This document shows, piece by piece, positions 24,001 through 40,990 of a stretch of DNA of 64,000 nt (the stretch's first letter is position 1; every line of letters starts with the position of its first letter). A program made the translations under genes and the position numbers. This stretch comes from Anoplopoma fimbria (lineage: Eukaryota; Chordata; Actinopteri; Perciformes; Anoplopomatidae). The stretch is taken from contig NC_072459.1 in NCBI RefSeq assembly GCF_027596085.1, positions 22,398,728 to 22,462,727 of the forward strand, in the 5' to 3' direction. A model generated the notes under the pieces. It saw nothing but the letters and a program-made list of their open reading frames with translations, ran no database searches and had not been told where the DNA came from.

Positions 24001-24780
24001 GACCTGAACCATCGTGGTCTGATAAAGGGACGATAAATGAAAAAAGTAAATACAGTTAAAGAGTTGTTTTTTGTGAAATTAAAGGATTATTACAACATTT
24101 CAACCTCTCACCTCTGTAATAGTAGTCATCACTATGTTTCTTCTTCTTTTTGTGCGAGTCCCCTCCAAGCGGAAACAGTTCTGAATCCTGATTTTGAATA
24201 ACACAATTGGTTTTCATTCATAGATAAATAATTTCAAAATATTATAATGTGCTATAACACCATTACTATTGGCATTTATTTACTTTTGGCATTTATTCCT
24301 GTGATATTGAACCATATAATCAGGTTAATGTTGACAGATAACTTACCTTGGGTCGTTTTTTGGAAGATTTACGGACCTGAGCAGCAATCTCCTCTTCCTC
24401 CCTTAACAGATCCTTGTACGACCTCCTCTTCTCTCTCTGGCTACGACCAGCTACAAGGCCTCTGTCTCCTTCCATCCCCGCATCTAGAATGAAGGAACTG
24501 AGTATTAAAATCCATAACTCAAAAGTAAAGATGTCATTTAAAAAAATATATATCTAACACGGTTTGAAGGATCTTGTGATATCTACGTCTCTTAAAATGT
24601 TTTCCATTACTTGTGCAAACCAGCACTCAAATCAGTGGAGCAACAGTAACGTTTCACTCACATTATGTTTTTGACTTCAAAAATTGCATTTGTTTGATTA
24701 GTCTGTACATTTGGAACAGAGTAATATTACAGGCAGACATTACCCATTCCTCCTTTATTCTTGATCTCCTCAAAAGCCAT
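18071..24780 (-). CDS. hmgxb4: HMG-box protein HMGXB4
   Basis: Twelve coding exons join in phase to 597 aa: 24,744-24,780; 24,347-24,483; 24,112-24,187; 23,434-24,018; 20,749-20,952; 20,449-20,627; 20,057-20,138; 19,882-19,946; 19,668-19,764; 19,374-19,537; 18,220-18,342; 18,071-18,115. The N-terminus carries the family block [20 protein letters not shown]. The middle is rich in Ser and in Lys/Glu runs, as expected of a nuclear protein. The single HMG box spans about residues 407-474 ([17 protein letters not shown] ... [16 protein letters not shown]). The protein ends in [16 protein letters not shown]4 is a chromatin-associated HMG-box protein linked to negative regulation of Wnt signalling and to NURF-type remodelling complexes. 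The roughly 2.5-kb intron after exon 4 carries a pogo-type element on the opposite strand. Only exon joins, not alternative isoforms, can be judged here. Confidence 0.96.
21271..22267 (+). mobile_element. Pogo/Tigger-like DNA transposon, internally deleted
   Basis: It is a 997-bp element flanked by TA on both sides. The left end starts CCGTATTTTCCGCACTATAA. The right end, read on the minus strand, starts CCGTATTTTCCGCACTATAG. Subterminal 'gcgcctta' motifs recur near both ends. The element lies in an hmgxb4 intron in the opposite orientation to the gene. It carries one short ORF with DNA-binding motifs and no DDE catalytic part, so it could move only if a full-length relative supplies the enzyme. 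Confidence 0.88.
21565..22008 (+). CDS. DNA-binding N-terminal part of a pogo-type transposase
   Basis: This intact 147-aa ORF sits inside the transposon. Residues 1-50 ([20 protein letters not shown] ... [12 protein letters not shown]) match a Brinker/CENP-B-type N-terminal helix-turn-helix. Residues 60-125 ([18 protein letters not shown] ... [15 protein letters not shown]) match a second HTH of the CENP-B/Tc5 type. The catalytic DDE domain is absent. The last codons (DYCEYANV) arise from a repeat ('ttattgtgaatacgct') that also occurs downstream in the non-coding part, which marks an internal deletion junction. With no catalytic domain it can at most bind the element's ends. A frame with no stops over 147 codons suggests a young copy. 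Confidence 0.75.
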   Translation: MAPVKRHAYDADFKLKAVSHAVEHGNRAAAREFNINESMVRKWRKQEDDLRQVKKTTQSFRGNKARWPQLEDKIEQWVIEQRAAGRSVSTVSIRLKATALARDMNINYFRGVPSWCFRFMKRRNLSIRTRTTVSQQLPKDYCEYANV

Positions 24781-25485
24781 GGTTCCTGCTTTGCCAACAC
24801 GTGGATATGTCACAGTATGTCACTGACAACATAGGGCAGGGTAATGACCTGTAAAGTGAACACCAAGGGAAAGAAGTCAAATGCAAGTTAAGCTAATAAT
24901 ATCTATCCTGGACAAAAACAAATCAACCTAAACAAAGGTAATTATACTCTTAATAGGTACTGGGTTGCCACAACTAACGTTATTCCTGCCTAGTCCCACA
25001 CTGAGCTGCCCAAGCAACACTGGAGCTGCAGGCAACCTGAACGAAACGCTCCTCAAAAGTGTGGAAGTCCTCAATGAATGGCTGCTTATTGAAGGAAAAT
25101 ACAAGTTACCCTATGTTACAATAATGCTGTGGTCCGTCAGCTACAAAACAGTACAACAAATGTAAGCTAAACAAACTCCCGCCTACTTTCATAAAGATAC
25201 ACAAACACACCCCCTCTCCATTCACTTTGAGTCCTTAGCTTCCCAACATTTCCAGCACTAGTGTGGGTCTCGGCTGAGTGTGCCCTCAGCTGGCCGGTGA
25301 AAGCGGCTAAGGAAAGTCCGAGGCTTTACACCCACAGCAAGGCCGCAGTGGCCTCAAGTGCATAAAATAATGTGGCAAACATGCATTCAACTCTGCTAGT
25401 GTCTTAATCTTCTCTGGGGTGATAGCATGGGATGTTTATACACACCAGGAAGAGAGGAAACAATGTGTTTATTAAATTTTACTAC

Positions 25486-25540
25486 CTCTATGGATCTCCA
25501 ATTTACGCGGGTCCGGTCGCCATTTTTTTTTTATTATCGG
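25486..25540 (-). promoter_or_regulatory. Probable hmgxb4 5' non-coding exon and YY1-type site
   Basis: The minus strand shows a donor (CATAGAG|GTAGTA) ending at 25,486. Just upstream is AAAAATGGCGACC at about 25,515-25,527, which fits the YY1 consensus AANATGGCGNC typically found just inside 5' UTRs. A CCAAT box lies at 25,589-25,593. The exact transcription start is inferred. Confidence 0.5.
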
Positions 25541-25841
25541 CAAAGCAACAATACGTGTCAACGTGGGGGAGGGGCTTAAGCAATGCAGCCAATCAGCGCA
25601 GAGGAATATAAAACATATTAGCAATGCATTTGCTAAAGCTCTGTTTCTTACTCTACTATCCTCTCTTCTCTTTTTACACATCTATGATCCTACTATGCAA
25701 AATGACAACAAAAGTCTCAAGCATTGCATATGGTGATACTGAAATAAATATTAAATTACAGAACGGGAACCAAGATAGTTAAACAGTAATTATCGTGTTG
25801 TATAAAAGACAATATTTGACAAATAAAGTCAAACATATTGA

Positions 25842-25847
25842 TTTATT
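25842..25847 (-). terminator. Candidate ankrd54 poly(A) signal (AATAAA)
   Basis: The minus strand reads AATAAA about 780 bp past the ankrd54 stop. It is also only about 300 bp upstream of the inferred hmgxb4 start, so the two genes would be packed head to tail. Confidence 0.45.
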
Positions 25848-26624
25848 GAATCACATTTATCCATTTCCAACAACAGTCAAATAATTCAAATATTTGTTTT
25901 ACAGTACGGTTCACATACAAACATAACATGCAATACAAGAGAAAAGGCAACGAGATACAAAGAAGCTGTCAATAAGAAAACCAAAATTACAACAGTGAAA
26001 ACTGTTTAATCATTTCATGAGAAATATTTCTCTTAATTATCGTAGATAATAATGGCAGGCAAAAAGAGAACATGTCAGCACTTAGACACAGCTGTGACTC
26101 TTTCTCTCTCCCACACAGACACACAAACACACAATAGAGAGCCAAGATCCCATTGCACTTCTGGGTTGGCTTCTGTTACACTAGCTTCCTGTTCTCAATG
26201 TATATTTCCCTAAGGGGTTTCTTTTATCCTTTTTTTCTGAAATGATAACATCTTTTCTGTCTAAAAAAAAAAAGACATCTACTATACTGATGTACTGGGC
26301 ATTAACATTTGAGCATCTTTTCATTTTAACCCAGAAAATAATATTTTTGTCAGCAATTTCAGTATTATGGTTTTAGTCAAAGGAACACTATTAAAACCTC
26401 ATCAGAGCTTTAAATGCCCACAAAATAATAATTGTGTTATCTTGCATAAAATGACAGGGTGTTCAAATGGCACTGTCCTTTAGAGTAATGCTGTAGATTA
26501 ATTATTGAGTTTAAACAGCATTGTGGTTCAGTATGGTTTAGAATTTGCTTGTCTAGTTAAGGCTAGTGCAGCAGAGGCTTCCTTGAAAAGTAGCAAGACT
26601 TCAGCTCTCTATACACCTTTTCTT

Positions 26625-31795
<5,171 letters not shown>

Positions 31796-32070
31796 AGTTT
31801 ATCGGGACATGTGGACGTGTTTATGCTACGGTCCTCGGTGCTACTAGCAAAGCCACACGGAAATAAAGCCGTCATATACGGGACAACTTTGAGTTTATCA
31901 TCCGCACCGACAGCGACAGTCCCTCATTAAAGGCTTTCCATCCTTGATCATTTGAAATATGTTTAATCGAACAAGTCACCCTTCCTTGACAGCACCAAAA
32001 TGTCCCCTATTTTACATTTTTCCACTATCGCTGACGTAGTAAAAGGCACACCCATTGTACAGTCCACAGA

Positions 32071-32162
32071 CCAATCAGAGTCCGTGTTGTTCATTAGCTC
32101 CCGTCCAATAGAATCGACGCAACCGGGCAGCCAATCAAACTGCGTCCCTGTGCTTGACCAAT
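32071..32162 (+). promoter_or_regulatory. Four-copy CCAAT array upstream of ankrd54
   Basis: CCAAT occurs at 32,071, 32,105, 32,131 and 32,158, spaced 34, 26 and 27 bp, all on the plus strand and 280-370 bp upstream of the ankrd54 start codon. Regularly spaced CCAAT boxes are typical NF-Y targets in TATA-less housekeeping promoters. A CRE-like GCTGACGTAG lies at about 32,030. Confidence 0.6.
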
Positions 32163-32249
32163 GATTGCTTCGCACATGCGCACAATAAAAGAAAAAACAG
32201 ACTAAAGAAACAACAATAGTCCACAAACATATTTCTTTTGTAATCCCTC

Positions 32250-33030
32250 TTTAATATATGTTTCACCAGGTAACAACCAAGGAAAATGTATAATGCATAA
32301 TAACTTTTTAACACCCACCCTCCACCTATATAGTTTCATATGATCTAGATTTATATGATATGAAAATGGCATAATATAATGTATATAGATATTTTGTCAC
32401 GGTATAACAATAGAACATTCAAGGGACAAAATGCCGTTCCAGTGATAAGCAGTTTCCAACCTGAGGGTCGGGTCCCCAATAGGTCACATAATGATGAAGT
32501 AGGAGGAGCCGTGAGTTCATTACCAAATAGTTATGCTTCATTTTTCAGATTTTACTCTAATCTTTGCTTTACTCTTGTGAATTACTGAATAATTGTACTT
32601 ATTTGGACCCTTAAACATTATCAAAATAAACAAAAGGACATTCACTCTTTGGTTTAATTGTCAAGTTACATTATGACTAAGTTAGGTTTTGTAAATTGCC
32701 TTTTTTAAAGGGGTCACAAGCCCAAAACGCTGGGAAACACTGATCTGTATTATGGTATGCTGTCAAGATATTTGATCTTATGAGGGGTTTTATTATGGGT
32801 GCTAGAGGTAGAAGGTCTGATGGACTTAAACAGCATTATAGTCATAGCTTTAAAAGGTAGGCTTAGTAATATTCTACTGTAGGTGTTGGAGGACTGTAAT
32901 GGACTACTTTCATTGGACAAGAGTTGGCAACATTGGGCTTGATTTTTTGGTAGGATCATTTTTTTTATCTAGCGTAGTCGCTACTTTCTAGTTTCTCAAG
33001 ATTACCAACTTTAACATGCTTTGGCAAAAC
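32250..33030. other. Gap between the ankrd54 promoter and the foxred2 stop codon
   Basis: No gene seen. It should contain the foxred2 3' UTR; a minus-strand AATAAA lies at 32,789-32,794. Confidence 0.5.
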
Positions 33031-33032
33031 AA

Positions 33033-36000
33033 TCAGAAGTCAAGTTTCAGTCCTGAAGAAATGGAGGCTCCAGCTTGTGCCAGGTAGTTTGGGAATGCGA
33101 GATCAGCCTCTGATGTGCCTGCATCCTTCTCAGTAGGCATCAGTCCAGGGTTATCATCGTGCTGCCACAGCTGACTGCTGTGAGCGACACCCTGCTGCTT
33201 CAAGTATCCGTGCTGACAAAACAGCGGCGGATTGCGGTGGGTGAGGGATAAGCGGAAACAAGATTCTGAAAGATGAAAAAACAGAGGAATGAGTCAAGGT
33301 ACTATCTGTGATAATAAAATAAATGTATATAAAATAATAAAGAAAGTAGTGTGTAATTCGTATTTTAAAATAGTATTTGCGGCAAAATAACACAGCTTTA
33401 CCGGCATAGAAGGCCTTGAGGTCAGTCTGGACACAGTGCTCCAAGAAGCGCCGCAGTGGCTGGATATGAGATATGGGAGTCTCCCATTCTGTGAGGAAGT
33501 CCTCCACCATGTGATGAATAGCCTTGGGCCTTGGTAAAGGCCAGCCGGAGGGACGGAGATTCATTTCTTCCTCTGGGAAGAGAAAAAATGACTTGCATTT
33601 ACCTTCATTCAGAGCTTGTTCCCTGTCAAAACTGCAGTACTTCTACTCATAAGAGGTACACATTTAATGGCACAGCATTTCTACTCACCAGTGGGAAGTT
33701 TGTCATAGTAGTATAAAACAGGGTGCAGGAAGTTGGATTTCCACGCTCTGGTCCATTCTGTGTCAGCCCTGCCCCGCCCCAAGTAGTCTATCTTTTTCTT
33801 CCCGTACTGCATGACCAGAACTATGAATCCGTGGTTGGAGACCTCGTGGCCTGAGAGAGAGGAGAACTGAGGCAAGGCCTGGAGTGTAAACTCCTCCACG
33901 TATTCAGCGTGAGAGCTTAGGGTCAAGGAGAGAAGAAAGCATCATAACATGATAAGCATGAAACAGGAATAACTGTACATTTGCAAGGTAGTGTATTTTC
34001 CAGCAACACCATTGAATGATTTAAATCCTATGGAAAGCAGCAGGCTGTGAAATGAGTATAAAAAGGGAGTGATTTTTTATGCATTTATAATATTTGTTCC
34101 TCTATTATTATGTATGAATAGATAACCTGCAACCTGCATTTCAAACATCATCCGTTTATTCTGGCAATACCTGGATTGCCAGTCACTGCTTGTTAGAGTT
34201 AAATAATATTTAGATGTTGTCCTTTTACACAGAAACCTTTTAGATAAGGTAGGTCAAAATATATCTCAAAAACATAAAGAACTTCAAAAAGGTGATACTG
34301 AGGAATGATGTTGTAAAGCAGAGACATGTTTTCAAGACACCTCACTGAGGATTCTGCTCCTTTGACTGCACTCTCACATTAATTAAAAGAAGCCAGTTAA
34401 GGTGGTTTGGGCGTCTAATACTATATGATATCAAATAACACATGCTTACCCACGAAGAAGGATAACATCCCCAAGCACCTCAAACATTTGGTATGGACCA
34501 GAGGCCTCGTTGATCCGCTTCAGAATCCAGGACTGCAGCTGCGTTGTCAACAGTTTTGTCGATTGCCAAGGGTTATTGTGGTAACGCTGTTCAAGTACAC
34601 GATGTACAGATCGCACTGTGGCATAAAAAAAAAAAAATCATACAGTGTATTAAAATATCACCTTTATTACATGTCAAATGTATTTTTTTTCTTCTTTTGT
34701 ATAAAAAAAATGCTGCTTAATTTATAGTTAATTATAATATCAAAGATTAATTCTCTCTGCGGCAAAATACAAACAGTGCTGGGAATTTCAGGAATGTCGC
34801 CACAGACAATCGCAATTGTGTTACCTCATTTTGCGATAGTGACTTAACTGACATTTGTTCAAACGAAAAGTTGTTTTTACATTAAATGCATTATTGTCCA
34901 ATGTGTCTGCATCCCAATTGCGACCCATCCAGTAGAGTATTAATGGTCAACATTTAAGTACTATCGACTACGTGTCCTGCGGTTGGAATCGGACCACGTA
35001 GACCAACATGTGAGAGCTGTGGCCGAAAGGATGCTATGAACGTAATGAAGCATTGCTTGCTCTAAAAGTTACGGAATAAGAAAAAAAATACATTTTGGAC
35101 ATTCACCTGTGTAACGGAAACCGTGGATGAAGCCGCCGGCAGATGAGCGGTAGTCTCTGGAGTGAGCGGCGGTTCCCATCACAAACAGGCCAGGGGTGTT
35201 CTCCCCTTCATACCAGGCTGTCAGCCTCGGCAACCTCCCTTTTGCATTGTCACTGTTCATGGGGCAGGCAGAGCTGGGGAGATGGAACATTAGATAAATG
35301 AAACTGCTTGGACTTTATCATACATAGTCATAGTATACAAGAGAGGGGCATTATTTTAAAAGGCAGTACATTACTTAATGAACAGATATTGACACAATAC
35401 AATAATCCTACATAAGGCTATACCTGTCAAATACGCTGAAGTTGAACCGGAATCCAAGGCACGATATCACCCGGTCGTAAGGCTTTCGCATAGAGAAGTT
35501 GTCAATGTGATACCCGGGAGTTTCTTCTCCTGTCACATCAGAGCTGTTCTTCTCTTCCTGATGTTGTAGGTACTTTTTTAAAGTCACGTAGAACTGTCCC
35601 TTCTTCTCTTTCCTCTTTGTGCCCGATCTCCTCCTGCCTTGCTCCTTAAGTTGAGTGATAGCTATTTTATCCAGGGGGATCTCGGCCAACCCATCCATGG
35701 ACTTCAGCTGATATGTGTCTATAAGATCATTGTTTACAGCTCTGGAAAGAAAAAAAAAAAAATAGGTCACTTTACATTAAAAGTGCTGTTTCAATTCAGA
35801 ACAGAGGCAGAAGTTGACATTGGTACTAATACATCTGTAGTGGACAAATATGCTAAAATAATTGTAGATATGAAGGTTGCAAAACACTGTTTTTGTAGAA
35901 ACAATACACATATGTATGTAGTGTGAAGTCAGATTATTTGATAAAATATAAGAGGTCACTCACTACCTTTGTCAATTATTTCACTCTTGTTTTGAAATGT

Positions 36001-37586
36001 TTTACTCGTTTGCGCAGTAAATGTGTCCTGTGGTGAGACACAAATTCTGACAAAACATCTCAAATATACAGATAGAATGAGAGAGATTCATCTTCATTGT
36101 TAAACCCTTATTTTATGTCCTTTGTCTAATATGAAACCATGATTAATACTATGAATTGAACTTTTTCAATAATTGAGTCAAACTTTGCTGCCATCCACTA
36201 ATGCAATTCTCAACATTTTAATTTCTTTAATACTTTGAGATAAAACAAACAGTTATAAGCCATGAATTATTCATGTATTAATAAAAATCCAATAATTTCT
36301 CTCTGTCTCAAGATTGAGACAGAAAGAATAGACAAGAGTGAAATATCACTTCATACTTGCTTTCAGCAAAACCGGCATAAAATATTTATATATTGAGTGT
36401 AATTATTACTTCAACAAATCTTATTTAATTATTTAAAAATGCTTCTTAAAAATTCCTTTTCCTCTTGTGTGACATTTTGTCCTGTCACATCGGTCATTAG
36501 AAGTTAGCAAGACACAGAATTTTCCATAATTATGTAGTTTAACATTCAGTTTTCAATAAAACAAAGCATAATTTAAGGGTGTGACACCAACAGGACACCA
36601 GAAATGACCAAATCTTTAGCGCTACCTGAGATCTCCAACGTAATGTGTTTGCCAGGCCAGTCGAACGGGGTTGGAACTGAGCATGTGCACCAATCTCGCT
36701 CTTCCCGAGATGCTCTGGGCGGTTTCAAAAGCCGAGTTCCCCTTGCCCAGAATAAGTACGGCCTGGTCCTTGTAGTCCTCAGGATTGGTGGAGATGGAAT
36801 CGTAGCCTTCAACCAGTTCTGAACCGACAAACTCGACCTTCTGAGGAACCCACAAACCCGAGGCTACCAGGAGGACCCTGGAAGAGAGAGAGGACAACGC
36901 GATGCACTTCACAATCTGAACACACGTTTAACTGTCATCTCAGGGTCCAGCGTGGCCCCAAACTACCTGCATTTGTAGTCCGATGCATGTTGATCAGTCA
37001 GGATGTAGCTTCTGCCACCGGGTGACTGCACTGCCCTGATCCTTCCGATGTCCACACCGTACCGGACCTTCAGCCCGAGCTCCTTCTCGAACATGGACAG
37101 ATAGACCGGGAAGGTATCAGCTGGCGGGAAGAAATCTCTGCTCACTCTCTTCAACAGGAGGTCAGGTCTATCGCTCAGCAGCGAATTCCAGTCATGGCGC
37201 ATGTTGAACTCTCGGTTCTGCCTTCCCGTGTAGATCTTGTTGATGCTGATGAGCTTCCTGTGCCGGGGATACCTAGACGAATAAAAACAGAGCAGAGAAA
37301 GGCCTCGTGTCAAAGGTGACTCAGGAGGGCAGACGGGTTGCCACACGACGTGCTCTCACAAAGCGTCCTACTTGTTAAAGAAGCTGCCCGGCCCAGAGTT
37401 CCTCTCCAGGATGACGTAGTCTCGTTTGGCCTTGGAGAGGAAATATCCCATCTGCAGTCCTGCGGGCCCAGCACCCAGCACACAGTAATCATGGTGACCG
37501 GTGCCGTTGTTGTGGCGGTCGTCAGGGGAGCATTGGACGCAGCCAATCAGGATGAAGAGGATCAAACAGGGAAGGTTCAAATCCAT
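33033..37586 (-). CDS. foxred2: FAD-dependent oxidoreductase domain protein 2 (ERFAD)
   Basis: Nine exons join in phase to 684 aa: 37,372-37,586; 36,967-37,272; 36,626-36,877; 35,424-35,741; 35,107-35,273; 34,450-34,615; 33,689-33,915; 33,402-33,572; 33,033-33,265. Residues 1-20 are a hydrophobic signal peptide. GAGPAG (residues 38-43) is the FAD-binding dinucleotide fold, and [14 protein letters not shown] is the second, NADPH-type fold. Later conserved parts include [20 protein letters not shown] and [18 protein letters not shown]2 is an ER-lumenal flavoprotein that works with SEL1L, OS-9 and ERdj5 in ER-associated degradation. The start is the Met directly before the signal peptide; an in-frame Met lies 7 codons upstream. 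The C-terminus ends GLKLDF, not the KDEL-like KEEL I recall for the mammalian protein. Confidence 0.96.
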
Positions 37587-37850
37587 AACCTGTTGGACAT
37601 GAGGCAATGTGGTAGAAGTGTGAGTAATGATAGGACAGCATTAATAACACATTAACATTATTGTAGCATTTAATCTATATGGATCTTGCTTTTAACATCC
37701 TGCTGCTAATATGTTTTGGGAACCTATATACAAAAATGAAATAAAACACACAAGAATAATTCAGCATAAGGTTAATCTAATCAGTAAAATGTTTGTTTTG
37801 TCATAAAGAGTTGTTTGTTAATGTTCTTAAATATAATTTTACTAATCTAT

Positions 37851-38395
37851 CTTTATTTTGTTGTATAGTATGTGTATTTATTGTCTGTGTAGTTGTATAG
37901 TATGTATAGTATTTATTGTCTGTGTAGTTGTATAGTATGTGTATTTATTGTCTGTGTAGTTGTATAGTATGTGTATTTATTGTCTGTGTAGTTGTATAGT
38001 ATGTGTATTTATTGTCTGTGTAGTTGTATAGTATGTGTATTTATTGTCTGTGTAGTTGTATAGTATGTCTGTATTTATTGTCTGTGTAGTGTGTAGTTGT
38101 ATAGTATGTATGTATTTATTGTCTGTGTGTAGTTGTATAGTATGTGTATTTATTGTCTGTGTAGTTGTATAGTATGTGTATTTATTGTCTGTGTAGTTGT
38201 ATAGTATGTGTATTTATTGTCTGTGTAGTTGTATAGTATGTGTATTTATTGTCTGTGTAGTTGTATAGTATGTGTATTTATTGTCTGTGTCTGTGTAGTT
38301 GATAGTATGTGTATTTATTGTCTGTGTAGTGCTGTGTCTGTGTAAACACTTGAATCCCCCCATGGGGATCAATAAAGGAATATAATAATAATAAT
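37851..38395 (+). repeat. 32-bp minisatellite within a retroelement-like unit, locus A
   Basis: The leader 'ctttattttgttgtatag' starts an array of about 14 units of 32 bp (TTGTATAGTATGTGTA plus TTTATTGTCTGTGTAG), with a few length variants. It ends in a 'ccccatggggatcaataaag' tail followed by TAA repeats. The tail looks like a LINE or SINE 3' end with a short CCCC/GGGG hairpin. It lies upstream of foxred2. Confidence 0.9.
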
Positions 38396-39894
38396 AACTA
38401 TATTTGACTCCTAGCCTACATGTACATGAGGGCTATGGACGACATTGAGGATACCTGTAATAACTACACCTACACGTGGAGCAGAAAGGCGAAATACATC
38501 AACATGGCGTCACACTAGACAGGTATCTCTACACAGCGACTCTAAACAGTGAACATAGTAAGAGACAGCAGCAGTAGCCTCGGGTAAGAACCACACACAC
38601 CCCGGCTCTCCATGAACTCTCCAGCCGACGTTAGAGCACTCTCCCCGGGATGAACCACATGTGAGCTCGGCTAACATGATCCTACAAACACGTGACTTTA
38701 CCTGTTTATTTCAGTCTGTCCCTCCGCAGCATCCGTGGTTTCGCAGTGATCATACCTGTCGGGACTCCCACATGTTTACTATGTTGCATTTTACAGCCCA
38801 CTTCCCCCTCTGGACACCAGCATACCAATGGAGGGCTGCCTGCATGAGGGCGTGATTAGAGAGCACCATAGAATAGAATGGAGTAGAATATGTCCCATAG
38901 GTGGCTCATGTTTTCCTCTCTTAAAAAGTGTTCCACATTTAAAAACAAATGCTCCTCTTTCAACAATAAGTTGTTACATTGTAATATCCAAAGTCGTGAA
39001 ACTCCATCTGTCATTAAAATAGTCTATGGAGGATAAACATGTAAATAATCTAAATAAGGTAATAAGAGATTTTTAAGGGAGTAATAGTTGCTCAGAATGA
39101 GTCCTGGTCCTTTAACTTTATGTCACTATTAATACCAAACACTGTAAGCAAATTGACTGAAAGTGATGCTAAAAGGGCTTTTGTTGCTGTAATGTTTGTT
39201 TAGACACAATACTCAAACTCCATATTTAGAAGTATGACATTTTATAACATTTCTCTCTTCATCTTTGATGAAAATGAGTCATGGATATAAAAGTTATCAT
39301 ATAATATCCACAATTCCCCCTATCTGCCCAACAGGCCTTTTCACAGTGTTCATAAGTTGCCATGTATTTTATGACTAGGCTACTGTTGCAGGTTCATTGA
39401 TATATATATATATATGATAGGTATATGATATATAAAACATGATAGAGATATATATATATCCCTATCATGTTTTACTTGCAGTTCAAACAAATACTTGCAG
39501 TTCAAACAAAACCACCTGCATTCAATTATTTACACCGTTTTTCATGAAGGATTTCAACACATTAAATAAGGTTACAAAGTTACAGGGTTTTTATGTGTCA
39601 TTGTACAACTGGGTATATGTGGTATATTGCTCCTTTCTTGTTGATAAAGACCTTATACATATACCAAGCCTGTTACAGCAGCTCCTGCTCACCACTGAGC
39701 TTTTTCTTTTATATTTGTGTTATTTTTTGTAACTTATTTACTTGTTTAATCACTTTTTAACAGTAGTGCACTATGGCAACTAGACACATCGAGTTTGTCA
39801 TTGTCTATTTACTCATTTACTCATTTACTCATTTACTCATTTACTTATTTATAATACTTGTTTTGATGATTTTAACTTATTCCTCTTGTTTGCA

Positions 39895-39980
39895 CTATCC
39901 TCTCTGCTGCTGTATCCTGCAAATATCCCCGCTGTGGGACTAATAAAGGATTGTCTTATTTTATCTTATCTTATCTTATA
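39895..39980 (+). repeat. LINE-like 3' tail with TATCT repeats, second copy
   Basis: The phrase 'gtgggactaataaaggattg' is followed by tandem TTATC units, the same layout as at 16.3 kb. Confidence 0.6.
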
Positions 39981-39985
39981 CTCAC

Positions 39986-40090
39986 CACCATGTAGATGCC
40001 GTTGGGTGAGCGCAAGGAAAGTTTCTTGACCTGGAAGATCCTTCTGACCAACTGCTTCTGTGATCCGGTGGGTTCTGCGGCAGAGTTATT
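39986..40090 (-). other. Orphan exon-like segment next to a LINE tail
   Basis: The minus strand reads KQLVRRIFQVKKLSLRSPNG and then IYMV before a consensus GTGAGT donor (ATGGTG|GTGAGT). A TCACAG acceptor or further in-frame sequence lies upstream. It looks like a real exon but has no partner and no assignable gene. It abuts the TATCT tail at 39,980, so it could be carried by or next to a retroelement insertion. The opposite strand is also open for 47 codons, which weakens the case. Confidence 0.3.
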
Positions 40091-40949
40091 CCTCTCAACA
40101 GAGTTATTCCTCTCAACAGATTAACAGATTAACAGATTAACAACAATAAGTAAAAGTGGAGATGCTGTAGTCCAAACAAATACCCCTTTACATTTTTAAA
40201 GTCCTATAATGTGCACTGTTCTGTTTTTTTTTAAATTTTATTTTATTTAAAGCTATCTCCCAATGTCTACAGTGGATCTCCATTACATTTATATAACACA
40301 AGAAACATTTGTGTGAGCACCCAGACCATATTTAGGAATCTTATCATGTGGATTTTGTTTTCATTTTTTTATAGTGAGAGTAATTTAAATGCAAATCACA
40401 AAATACCATTGTGAATCCTTCTTAGTGCATTCATTTTTATTGAGACCGGTCTAACACCTTACTATTTCCGCCATAAATTGGGGCATAAAAATTCACAAGA
40501 ATGCATTAAAGCTCAAAAGTTCCTGGAGTAGGACCCCCAGCTTTAAGTGCTTGTTTGTGTAGCAACTGATGCGGTGTCATTGTACTATGGCTGGCCTGTG
40601 ACCAGCTTGTAAAACAGCAGTTCAGATGAGTGACACTCATATGAAGTAGAAAGATCTTAGCCTCTGGTGACGTGGGATTTCTAACAAATAAATGAGATTT
40701 AACTGGACCTTTTAACTAAAAAAGTTTGAAACCTTATTACATGCGTCATGTAGGCACATACATGACATATGACCTCTGCGTTTAAACTCACTCTAAGCAT
40801 TTCGGAGCAGTTGGCTGGTTTGAAGCAGCACGGGGACCAACTTTCATGCCACACTGTTTGATTTCTGCCATATCATGTTATCAGATTTCCCCACAACATT
40901 CACACATCTGCTTTGTCATGCTTAAGCCTCAGCAGTGTGTGATATATGG

Positions 40950-40959
40950 TGAGTCAGCA
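40950..40959 (-). promoter_or_regulatory. Maf-recognition/antioxidant-type element of hmox1
   Basis: The minus strand reads TGCTGACTCA, a perfect core of the MARE/StRE consensus TGCTGA(G/C)TCA bound by Nrf2-small Maf, Bach1-Maf and AP-1. It lies 32 bp upstream of the TATA box. HMOX1 is the classic Nrf2/Bach1 target in vertebrates, so a site here is expected. Confidence 0.75.
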
Positions 40960-40990
40960 GTCACACTTCCCGATTATCTCGGCAGCTCTG

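Larger units (their letters stand above)
38400..40940. other. Intergenic region between foxred2 and hmox1
   Basis: The two genes are divergent and this is their shared upstream region. The first few hundred bases should hold foxred2 5' sequence. A second LINE-like tail (39,895-39,980) and an exon-like orphan (about 39,986-40,090) lie in it, and short AT and TTAC repeats occur near 39,400-39,470 and 39,805-39,850. Otherwise I see nothing clear. Confidence 0.5.

Noticed and set aside
24965..25165. Plus-strand ORF with GNLNETLLKSVEVLNEWLL
   Set aside because: It looks protein-like, but it lies in hmgxb4 intron 1 with no splice partner and no recognised family.
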